A stretch of 64,000 bases of DNA from assembly GCA_964439265.1 (NCBI GenBank), contig CAYTOA010000014.1, forward strand, positions 1 to 64,000. Reading direction: 5' to 3'. This document shows positions 54,300 to 62,545 of this stretch, one piece after another; the stretch's first letter is position 1; each line of letters starts with the position of its first letter. The position numbers and the translations under genes were made by a program. The notes below the pieces were generated by a model. That model saw nothing but the letters and a program-made list of their open reading frames with translations, had not been told where the DNA came from and did no database searches. The DNA comes from JAGVPT01 sp964439265. Lineage in GTDB: Bacteria; Bacteroidota; Ignavibacteria; UBA10030; UBA8401.

Positions 54300-56669
54300 A
54301 TGCTTAAGAACTATGTGAAAATATTCTTCAGAAGCTTACGGAAACAAAAGATCTATTCATTCATAAACATTTTTGGGCTTTCTTCCGGATTTGCGGTCTT
54401 CATACTGGTTCTCACCGTATTTAATTTTAACCTGAGTTTTGATTCGTTCCATAAGAATCCTGAAAGAATTTATTTACTCACATTCGAAACGGTGTCGTCG
54501 AGCGGCTCCAGTGAGAGGAATGCATACTCGCGGCTGCCGCTGGCACAGCTCATCGCCCAGAAATATCCTGAGGTCGAAAGCGCAACAACCGAAAGGCAAT
54601 ACTTCAGGAATATCTTCAGCTATCAAGACAGGAAATTTTATGAACGGGGAGTACTTCTCGCCGACACTAATTTCCTGAAGATATTCAATTTTCCTGTGAT
54701 CGCTGGAGACGTAGGATCGCCTTTGTCCCGGCCGAACTCGGTCGTACTCACCAAATCGACCGCTAGAAAATATTTCGGAGACGAAAGCCCGATCGGGAAG
54801 ATGTTGATAACCGACCTTAACGACGCCGGGCTGACCGTTACTGCCGTGGTCGAGGATTGTCCGCCGAATTCGACCAACCAGTTTGATGTTCTCGTCTCAC
54901 TGCCTCCGGGGTACAATGATGATTGGGGAATTGCAGGGAGTACGCACACTTTCCTGAAGCTGAAGGACGGTGAAAGTGCGGAGTCGCTGGACTCTAAATT
55001 CCCTGCTTTCATTGACGAAAACGTTCCCTTCTTGCGTGACACGAAAACAAGGTTGTCTCTCCTTCCGCTAATGGATATTCACTTAAAATCGATGGACATA
55101 AACAGCGGATTTAACAACATCACGCCTATCATCCAGTATTATTTGATTTTGGGGATCGCGATCGGATTACTCGCCGTCGTTTCGATCAACTTCATGATAC
55201 TTTCCACATCCCGGTACAGCAGTCGGGCCAAGGAAGTCGGAATCCGGAAGGTCATCGGCGCGCTGAGAAGACAACTTATCATGCAATACATCGGGGAATC
55301 CGTGATCATGGCACTTATCGCTCTCCCGATGGCATTCGGAATTTTTGAGATCATTCGCCCCGGCTTCGTTGCTATCGTGGGTGGAGGAGTCGAGCTGAGT
55401 TTGACCACCAATCTCCCCGTGTTCATAATCGTTCTCGTTGTTGCGCTGTTTGTAGGATTTGTATCGGGGATTTATCCGGCTTTTTTCCTTTCTTCATTTC
55501 AAGCGGCAAGCGTTTTCAAGAGCCAGCAGGTCGGCGGAAAAGGCAGAATCAGCTTTCGGCAAGCGCTCGTGGTACTCCAGTTTGCGTTGACGTTCACAAT
55601 GATTACGGCGACCCTTCTTTTGATGAAACAGCTCGACATGTTATCGAAAATTTATCTCGGGTACGACCGCGAAAATATTATTACCGTTCCATGTACTTTT
55701 GAAATGAAAGACAAGTTCGATGTTCTCGAAAAAGAGTTGAAACAGAATCCCGATATTGCAATCGTTGCCGACGGCCACATTTTGCCATTCGGAGGAGGAT
55801 ATCGAAAGGCAGGAATGCGTGTCGAAGGAACGGATGAAAAGAGTTCGGAAGGGATAGATTATTATCCGTGCGGTTATAAATTCATCGAGACGCTCCGCAT
55901 CAAACTAACGCACGGGAGAAGTTTTTCGAAGGAGTTCAACGATTCGAACAGTGTCATTGTCAGCGAAGGATTTGTGCATCATTTTCATTTTGATAATCCG
56001 ATCGGGAAGAATATCATTCTCGATGCGAACGGTAAGAAGAAAACGATCATCGGTGTTGCAGAGGATTTTCATTTTCCGCACGTGTTTCTCAAGAAGGCGC
56101 CCGCCGTGCTTTACTTCCAGCCTGCGGAGCCATTCTACGTTTTTGTAAAAACTATCGGCACTCCGGATGACGGCACGATCAATTTTATCCGCGCGAAATG
56201 GAACGAGATCGTCCCAGCCCTTCCTTTCGATTACTTTATCCTTGAAAATGAATTCCAGGACCAATTGAGAACATCAACGAAGTCGCTCGCAATCTTCGAA
56301 TCTATCTCGGTCTTCTCGGTGCTGATCGCTGCCCTCGGTTTATTTGCCCTCACTTCTTTTACCGCCGAGAAAAGAACAAAGGAGATCGGCATTCGGAAGG
56401 TGCTGGGCGCATCATTTGGAAGTATTATGTACTTATTGATTTCGGAATTCTTACTGATCGTCGCGGTCGGAGACCTTCTCGGACTCCCGTTTGCCTATTT
56501 TCTTTCAACCTACCTCGTTAATATCGCATGGGTTTACAGAACAGATGTGAGTGTGATGCTCTTTATCGCCACGACGGGAGTCTCCGTCATTGCAGCGCTC
56601 TCTGCCGTTGGGATCCAATCCATTAAGTCCGCGCGGGCAAATCCTGTTGAGGCGTTACGATACGAGTAA
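54300..56669 (+). CDS. MacB/FtsX-type ABC permease, first copy
   Basis: This 789-residue protein has the duplicated layout of this family: one transmembrane helix near the N-terminus (INIFGLSSGFAVFILVLTVF), a periplasmic core domain (about 50-270) and three helices with the first FtsX domain (RYSSRAKEVGIRKVIGALRR). A second hydrophobic and core region follows, then a C-terminal FtsX domain (SFTAEKRTKEIGIRKVLGAS). The C-terminus reads IKSARANPVEALRYE. With the ATPase it would drive export of a peptide, lipoprotein or antibiotic handed to the adaptor. The substrate is unknown. The next ATPase starts 42 bp downstream. Confidence 0.92.
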   Translation: MLKNYVKIFFRSLRKQKIYSFINIFGLSSGFAVFILVLTVFNFNLSFDSFHKNPERIYLLTFETVSSSGSSERNAYSRLPLAQLIAQKYPEVESATTERQYFRNIFSYQDRKFYERGVLLADTNFLKIFNFPVIAGDVGSPLSRPNSVVLTKSTARKYFGDESPIGKMLITDLNDAGLTVTAVVEDCPPNSTNQFDVLVSLPPGYNDDWGIAGSTHTFLKLKDGESAESLDSKFPAFIDENVPFLRDTKTRLSLLPLMDIHLKSMDINSGFNNITPIIQYYLILGIAIGLLAVVSINFMILSTSRYSSRAKEVGIRKVIGALRRQLIMQYIGESVIMALIALPMAFGIFEIIRPGFVAIVGGGVELSLTTNLPVFIIVLVVALFVGFVSGIYPAFFLSSFQAASVFKSQQVGGKGRISFRQALVVLQFALTFTMITATLLLMKQLDMLSKIYLGYDRENIITVPCTFEMKDKFDVLEKELKQNPDIAIVADGHILPFGGGYRKAGMRVEGTDEKSSEGIDYYPCGYKFIETLRIKLTHGRSFSKEFNDSNSVIVSEGFVHHFHFDNPIGKNIILDANGKKKTIIGVAEDFHFPHVFLKKAPAVLYFQPAEPFYVFVKTIGTPDDGTINFIRAKWNEIVPALPFDYFILENEFQDQLRTSTKSLAIFESISVFSVLIAALGLFALTSFTAEKRTKEIGIRKVLGASFGSIMYLLISEFLLIVAVGDLLGLPFAYFLSTYLVNIAWVYRTDVSVMLFIATTGVSVIAALSAVGIQSIKSARANPVEALRYE

Positions 56670-56711
56670 CAATTCCATCCAACAACTACCACACTGTAAC
56701 GGAATCCATCC

Positions 56712-57374
56712 ATGATCAAACTACGCGGCATCGAAAAGTACTACTCCAACAAAATCATTAACACCTATGTACTTCGAAACATCAACCTTGAGGTGAAAAG
56801 GGGTGAATTTCTCTCCATCATGGGTCCTTCGGGATCGGGGAAGACAACGCTGCTGAACATCATCGGGATGTTAGATGTTCCGTCAAACGGTGAATATTAC
56901 TTTCTCGATGAGCCAGTCCACAAGATGAGCGAGAAGAAGCTTTCCGAGCTTCATAAAATGCATATCGGGTTCGTATTCCAGAGCTACCATTTGATCGATG
57001 AGTTGACGGTGTACGAGAACCTCGAAACGCCGCTCCTCTATCAAAAAGTGAAATCGGACGAAAGAAAAGGGAGAGTTGCAGAGACCCTTGACCGTTTCAA
57101 CATGGTTGCAAAAAAAGATCTATTCCCCAGCCAGCTTTCCGGAGGACAGCAGCAGCTCGTGGCAATTGCGCGCGCCGTGATCGCAACGCCGGGGCTGATC
57201 CTCGCCGACGAGCCGACCGGAAATCTTCATTCCGACCAGGGAAAGGAAATAATGGAACTGCTCAAAAAATTGAACGAAAAGGGGACGACGATTATCCAGG
57301 TCACTCACTCGGAGACGAACGCGGGGTATGGGCAACGAATAATTCGGCTGCGAGACGGGTGGATCGAGAAATAA
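56712..57374 (+). CDS. MacB/LolD-type ABC transporter ATPase, second copy
   Basis: This 220-residue protein has Walker A GPSGSGKTT (38-46) and the Q-loop region VFQSYHLIDELTVYENLE. The signature LSGGQQQLVAIARA has Leu where Arg is usual, and LILADEPTGNLHSDQG has His instead of the conserved Asp of the D-loop. These two changes distinguish it from the first ATPase of the operon and may weaken coupling between the nucleotide sites. It is followed by a palindrome and the second permease, so it probably serves that permease or the broken third copy. Confidence 0.9.
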   Translation: MIKLRGIEKYYSNKIINTYVLRNINLEVKRGEFLSIMGPSGSGKTTLLNIIGMLDVPSNGEYYFLDEPVHKMSEKKLSELHKMHIGFVFQSYHLIDELTVYENLETPLLYQKVKSDERKGRVAETLDRFNMVAKKDLFPSQLSGGQQQLVAIARAVIATPGLILADEPTGNLHSDQGKEIMELLKKLNEKGTTIIQVTHSETNAGYGQRIIRLRDGWIEK

Positions 57375-57378
57375 TAAA

Positions 57379-57452
57379 GGGAGACGGGAGGCCGGACACT
57401 GGAGACTCATAAAAATCTCTTATCCGGCCTCCAGCTTCCTGTCTCCGGTTTC
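57379..57452. repeat. GGAGRC palindromic element between second ATPase and second permease
   Basis: The left arm begins GGGAGACGGGAGGCCGGACA at 57379, a few bases after the ATPase stop. The right arm ends near CTGTCTCCGGTTTCC. The loop is AT-rich (TCATAAAAATCTCTTATCC). The bases that follow (GATCATTAATTATTGG) resemble those after the copy at 59930. Confidence 0.85.
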
Positions 57453-57499
57453 CACCTATTGCTCACTGATCATTAATTATTGGTAATTGGAGAAATGTT

Positions 57500-59929
57500 A
57501 TGCTGAAGAATTATCTCCGCGTCGCGCTGAGAAATCTTACAAAATACAAGGCATTCTCACTCATTAATATCAGCGGATTTGCGGTGGGCATCGCATGCTG
57601 CATCGCTATTTTGCTTTACATGAACGACGAATTGAGTTACGACCGATTCAACGTACATGCAAACCAGATTTACCGTCTGGCCATTCACGGCCGACTTGAC
57701 AGCCACGAGCTGGATGGTGCCATAAGTCCGTCCATCATGGGACCTTCGCTGTACAAAGATCTGCCGGAAATCGCTTCGTATACCCGGCTTGTTGGCACGA
57801 TGCACATGGGAACTCCGCTGATCAGGTATAACGGTAAAGCGTTCGTCGAAACGAAATTCATTTGGGCCGATTCAACGTTCTTCGATGTGTTTACGTGCAA
57901 CGTTATCGCCGGCAACATGAAGACAGCCCTTGCACAACCAAACACGGTCGTAATTACGCGGTCCACCGCCCGGAAATATTTTGGGGATGAGAATCCGATG
58001 GGGAAGGCGCTGAATGCGGACCGGCAGCATGATTACATCGTCACGGGCGTTGTCGAAGATCTACCTTCGAATGCTCATTTCCATTTTGATTTCATTGGTT
58101 CTCTGACCACGTTCGAAGACAGCAGGAATCCATTCTGGCTGAGCAACAATTATTATACGTATATCCTCTTACGAGACGGCACAAATATCAATGACTTCCA
58201 GTTAAAAGTAAACAATGAAGCACGCGAGCATATCGGTCCGCAGTTAAAAGCCGCGATGGGAATCACCTACGAGCAATTCGAAGCGGCTGGGAACCAGTAC
58301 GGGTATGTCCTGCAACCCTTGACCTCCATTCATCTATATTCCCATCTTGATTATGAACTTGAACCGAACGGCAACATGTCATATGTTTACATTTTCTCAG
58401 CAATTGCAATCGCGATACTTTTGATCGCGTGCATTAATTTTATCAATCTTTCTACTGCGCGGTCCGAACGGCGTGCAAAAGAGGTTTGCATCCGAAAATC
58501 CCTCGGGTCGAGCAGGGCAAAGCTGATCTGGCAGTTCATCGCAGAGTCGGTGATGACCTCAACGATCGCCGTTTTCTTTGCCGTCGTTCTCGTCGAACTC
58601 TTTTTACCAGTGTTTAACGACCTGACGAACAAAAACGTGCACTTGGAACTTCTCGACAGTGCCTTTACGATTCCGGCATTGCTGGTGCTTTCCCTTTTGG
58701 TCGGTCTCATCTCAGGATTCTATCCGGCATTCTATCTTTCTTCTTTTCAGCCGGTGCAGGTGCTTAAAAGCGGCGTGAAGCGGGAAGGACGAAAAAGCCT
58801 GCTGAGAAGCGGCCTCGTCATCGTCCAATTTGTCGTCTCGATAACGTTGTTCATCAGCACACTAGTAATTTACGACCAACTGAAATTCATACAGAATAAA
58901 GATCTTGGTTTTAACAAGGAACAGGTGATCATCATAAAGCACGGAGAACACCTTGGCGGCCAGATCCAGGCGTTCAAGCTGGCGGCGGCTCAAGACTCCC
59001 GCGTGCTTGCAGTCAGCATCTCGGATGCAGTGCCCGGAGATCAGGCCGGGGATGATCCATACAAACTCGAAGGCGCTCCGATTCAGCAGACGAGGAGCAT
59101 TCGAACAATGAGAAGCGATTTTGATTTTTCAAAAACATATCAAATGAGGTTGACCGTGGGAAGATACTTTTCCGGCGATCACCCTTCGGATACGCTTGCC
59201 ATTATCCTCAACGAGGCGGCACTCCGTACGATTGGCGTCGACGACCCAGTCGGCAAACACATCGCCGGCCCGAGCGGCGTGCCGATGTATGAAATAATCG
59301 GCATCGTGAAGGACTTTAACTTCCAGTCGCTTCACGAACCGGTTCAGCCGCTGGCGATCCGATTTTTCCGTGCACAAGAATACCGATACAACAGGCAGAT
59401 CGTTTCGATCCGGATCGCTCCCGGCGATCCCCGGCAGGTCATTGCGTTCCTGGAGAGTACCTGGAAAAAATTTGCCGGCGACGAAACCTTCGATTATAGT
59501 TTCTTGGATCAAAATCTTCAGAACCTTTATACTATAGATCAGAGAACGAACAGAATTGTCACATCGTTTTCCCTCCTTGCACTCTTCATCGCCTCCCTTG
59601 GTCTTCTCGGTCTTGCTGCCTTTGTCACGGAACAACGGACGAAAGAGATCGGAATGCGCAAGGTTCTTGGTGCGTCTGTCGTGGAAATCATGATGCTTCT
59701 ATCAAAGGAATTCATTAAATGGGTGTTGATCGCCAACGTGATCGCCTGGCCTCTGGCCTATTATATCATGAACAATTGGCTGAAGAATTTTGCATACAGG
59801 ACAGACCTTAGCGTTTGGATCTTTGCCGCTTCAGGATTTGTCGTCATGCTTCTTGCCTTGCTGACGGTCAGCTCCCACGCGATTAAAGCGGCGACGGCGA
59901 ACCCGATAGAATCGCTGCGGTACGAATAA
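57500..59929 (+). CDS. MacB/FtsX-type ABC permease, second copy
   Basis: This 809-residue protein has the same architecture as the first permease: an N-terminal helix (INISGFAVGIACCIAILLYM), a periplasmic core (VITRSTARKYFGDENPMGKA), an FtsX domain (RSERRAKEVCIRKSLGSSRA), a second core and a C-terminal FtsX domain (FVTEQRTKEIGMRKVLGASV). It ends AIKAATANPIESLRYE. It is much closer to the third, broken copy than to the first, and the repaired third copy has exactly the same length, so these two arose by tandem duplication. The start lies after GGAG in a leader shared with the third copy. Confidence 0.92.
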   Translation: MLKNYLRVALRNLTKYKAFSLINISGFAVGIACCIAILLYMNDELSYDRFNVHANQIYRLAIHGRLDSHELDGAISPSIMGPSLYKDLPEIASYTRLVGTMHMGTPLIRYNGKAFVETKFIWADSTFFDVFTCNVIAGNMKTALAQPNTVVITRSTARKYFGDENPMGKALNADRQHDYIVTGVVEDLPSNAHFHFDFIGSLTTFEDSRNPFWLSNNYYTYILLRDGTNINDFQLKVNNEAREHIGPQLKAAMGITYEQFEAAGNQYGYVLQPLTSIHLYSHLDYELEPNGNMSYVYIFSAIAIAILLIACINFINLSTARSERRAKEVCIRKSLGSSRAKLIWQFIAESVMTSTIAVFFAVVLVELFLPVFNDLTNKNVHLELLDSAFTIPALLVLSLLVGLISGFYPAFYLSSFQPVQVLKSGVKREGRKSLLRSGLVIVQFVVSITLFISTLVIYDQLKFIQNKDLGFNKEQVIIIKHGEHLGGQIQAFKLAAAQDSRVLAVSISDAVPGDQAGDDPYKLEGAPIQQTRSIRTMRSDFDFSKTYQMRLTVGRYFSGDHPSDTLAIILNEAALRTIGVDDPVGKHIAGPSGVPMYEIIGIVKDFNFQSLHEPVQPLAIRFFRAQEYRYNRQIVSIRIAPGDPRQVIAFLESTWKKFAGDETFDYSFLDQNLQNLYTIDQRTNRIVTSFSLLALFIASLGLLGLAAFVTEQRTKEIGMRKVLGASVVEIMMLLSKEFIKWVLIANVIAWPLAYYIMNNWLKNFAYRTDLSVWIFAASGFVVMLLALLTVSSHAIKAATANPIESLRYE

Positions 59930-60021
59930 ATGGAGGCTGGATGCCGGAGACAGGAGGCTGATGGCTGGAGACAGATAAAAGACTTTCTATCCAGTCTGCC
60001 GCCTGCTGTCTCCAGCCTCCA
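59930..60021. repeat. GGAGRC palindromic element between second and third permease
   Basis: The element begins directly after the TAA of the second permease (ATGGAGGCTGGATGCCGGAG) and ends TCTCCAGCCTCCAAT. TGGAGGCTGGA is present at both ends in inverted orientation. At about 92 bp it is the longest short copy. Confidence 0.85.
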
Positions 60022-60059
60022 ATTATTGATCATTGACTATTGATAATTAAGGGATATTT

Positions 60060-62488
60060 ATGTTGAAGAACCACATCGCGTTGCACTGAGAAATCTGAAA
60101 AACAACAAAGCCTATTCTCTCATAAACATCATCGGCCTTGCCGTCGGCATTGCATGCTGCATAGCGATCATGCTTTATGTGCAGGACGAGTTAAGTTGTG
60201 ACAAATTCAATAAGCACGCCGAAAGAATTTACAGGGTTTCTTTCCATGCGGTTCTGCCTAACCTTAAAGAGGACGGTACCTTAACTCCTTCGCCAATGGG
60301 TCCGGCGCTGCTGGCAGAATTCCCACAGGTTGCCGCGTACACGCGCATTGAAGGCTGGATGGCTCCGGTGTTGAGATCTGGAAGCAAGGCATTCAGTGAA
60401 CCGCGGTTTCTGGAAGTAGACTCGACTTTCTTTGATGTCTTCACTGTCCATTTCCTTGGAGGTAACCCGAAAACGGCTCTCGCGCAGCCGAAGAGTGTCG
60501 TGCTGACAGAATCTATGGCCAGGAAATATTTCGGCAGTACAGATCCGATGGGAAAAATATTGAACGCAGACCACAAGAGCGATTGGATCGTTACGGGGGT
60601 GATCAAAGACTGGCCGGAGAACTCGCATTTCAAGTTCGATTTTCTTGGCTCGTTCTATGCTGACAGCATCAGCAAGAGTACCAACTGGCTGACCAATAAC
60701 TGCCTCACGTACATTCTCCTCAAGACGGGAACAGACCCGCAAACTTTCCAGAAATCGATGAATGAGATCCTGATGAAGAAGTACGTCAAACCGCAATTTG
60801 CAATTGTCGGCACTGCGGCAGCGCTCTTTAATTCTACAAGTGGGGCGTGGGGATATTCTCTGCAGCCGCTGACTTCAATCCATTTGTTCTCCCACCTGGA
60901 ATACGAAATTCAACCGAATGGCGACATTTCTTATATCTACGTCTTATCGGCAACAGCGATAGCGATTCTTCTCGTCGCTTGCGTAAACTTTATTAACCTC
61001 ACTACGGCACGGTCTGAAAGACGCGCGAAAGAAATCGGCATACGCAAGACTCTCGGGTCAAGCCGCTCTCAATTGATCAAGCAGTTTCTCACAGAGTCCA
61101 TTCTATTGAGCTTTCTTGCCGTTGTTCTTGCAATTGGACTCGTTGAGTTATTCCTCCCTCTTTTCAACAGCATTGCCGGACAAGACCTAATTCTGAATTT
61201 ATTGAGAAATCCTCTTGTGGTTCCGGCATTAGCAGCTCTTGGAATTATTGTCGGCGTCATCGCCGGTACATACCCGGCATTCTTCCTTTCATCTTTTGAT
61301 CCGGTCCATGTGCTACAGGGGGGGACAACGTCGAAGAAGCGCAAAGTAATATTGAGAGGCAGTTTAGTAGTATTTCAATTCGTCGTGTCGATCGTTCTCT
61401 TCATCGGCACGTTTGTAATTTTCAGCCAACTGAAATATATCCAGGCCAAAAACCTCGGCTTCGATAAAGAGCAGGTCGTCGTGATAAAGAAAGCGAACGA
61501 TCTCGGCAACAGGCTTGAGGAGTTCGAACACGAGCTTCTGACAAACGCGCATGTGGCCAGCGTGTCCACATCAAACGCTATTCCCGGGAGTGAGCAGAAC
61601 CAGTCCATGTTTTGGCTTGAAGGATCTTCCGACCAGACTCCCCGGGAGTTGCACGGGGTATATTGCGACTATAATTTCCTAAAGGCTTAAGGGATGAGTC
61701 TTGCAAGCGGCAGATTTTTTTCTCCCGAATATCCGTCAGACTCCGGCGCCGTGGTGCTAAACCAAACGGCCGAGGCCGCATTTGGCGCCGGAAGTCTTGC
61801 GGGCAAAACTTTATCCAGACCTCATGTATCGAGATCCCCGTGGTCGCATTTTCCGGTCGTCGGGGTCGTCAAAGACTTTAATTTCCAGTCCTTGCATCAG
61901 TCTGTTACTCCGCTCGTCTTGCGGATGATGCCACCTCGGTACGACGAACTGCCTGTTTTTGTTTTAGTGCGTGTCAAGCCGGGTGATTATCCGGCAGCGA
62001 TTTCATGTATCGAGGATACATGGAAGAAATACGCAGACAACGAGGCCATCGACTACAGTTTCCTGGACCAGGATGTTGGGCGGATGTACATTGCGGACCG
62101 GCGGATAAGCAGAATAATAACAACGTTCTCAATCCTTGCAATCTTCGTAGCGTGTCTCGGCCTGCTTGGACTCGCGGCATTTGTGACTGAGCAGAAGACC
62201 AAGGAGATTGGGATAAGAAAAGTTCTGGGAGCTTCCGTTGTAGAAGTCGTGGCGCTTCTTTCAATGGAGTTTGTCAAATGGGTTTTGATGGCGAACGTGA
62301 TTGGCTGGCCTCTTGCTTATTATGTCATGAACAAGTGGCTCCAGAATTTTGCATACAGAACGGACATGAGCTTCTGGATTTTCGTCGTTTCCGGGACCAT
62401 GGCACTGTTGATTGCCCTCTTAACCGTGAGTTCACATGCCATCAAAGCGGCGACGGCAAATCCGGTCGAGAGTTTACGGTATGAGTGA
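60060..62488 (+). pseudogene. MacB/FtsX-type ABC permease, third copy, broken by a frameshift and a stop codon
   Basis: The ATG at 60060 (preceded by AAGGG) opens MLKNHIALH and stops within ten codons. The family frame (VALRNLKNNKAYSLINIIGL) is one base out, so one base was lost near 60078, compared with the second permease MLKNYLRVALRNL. The frame then runs to TAA at 61688-61690, in the middle of a conserved segment (YNFLKA*GMSLASGRFFSPE), and continues in frame to 62488 (AIKAATANPVESLRYE). Restoring one base gives 810 codons, exactly the length of the second permease gene. Two lesions in one gene suggest decay after tandem duplication, but consensus errors cannot be excluded. Confidence 0.85.
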
Positions 62489-62545
62489 GTCAATTATCAA
62501 TGAGCAACAACAATGATAAATTAAAAAGAAAAATGGAGATAGATT

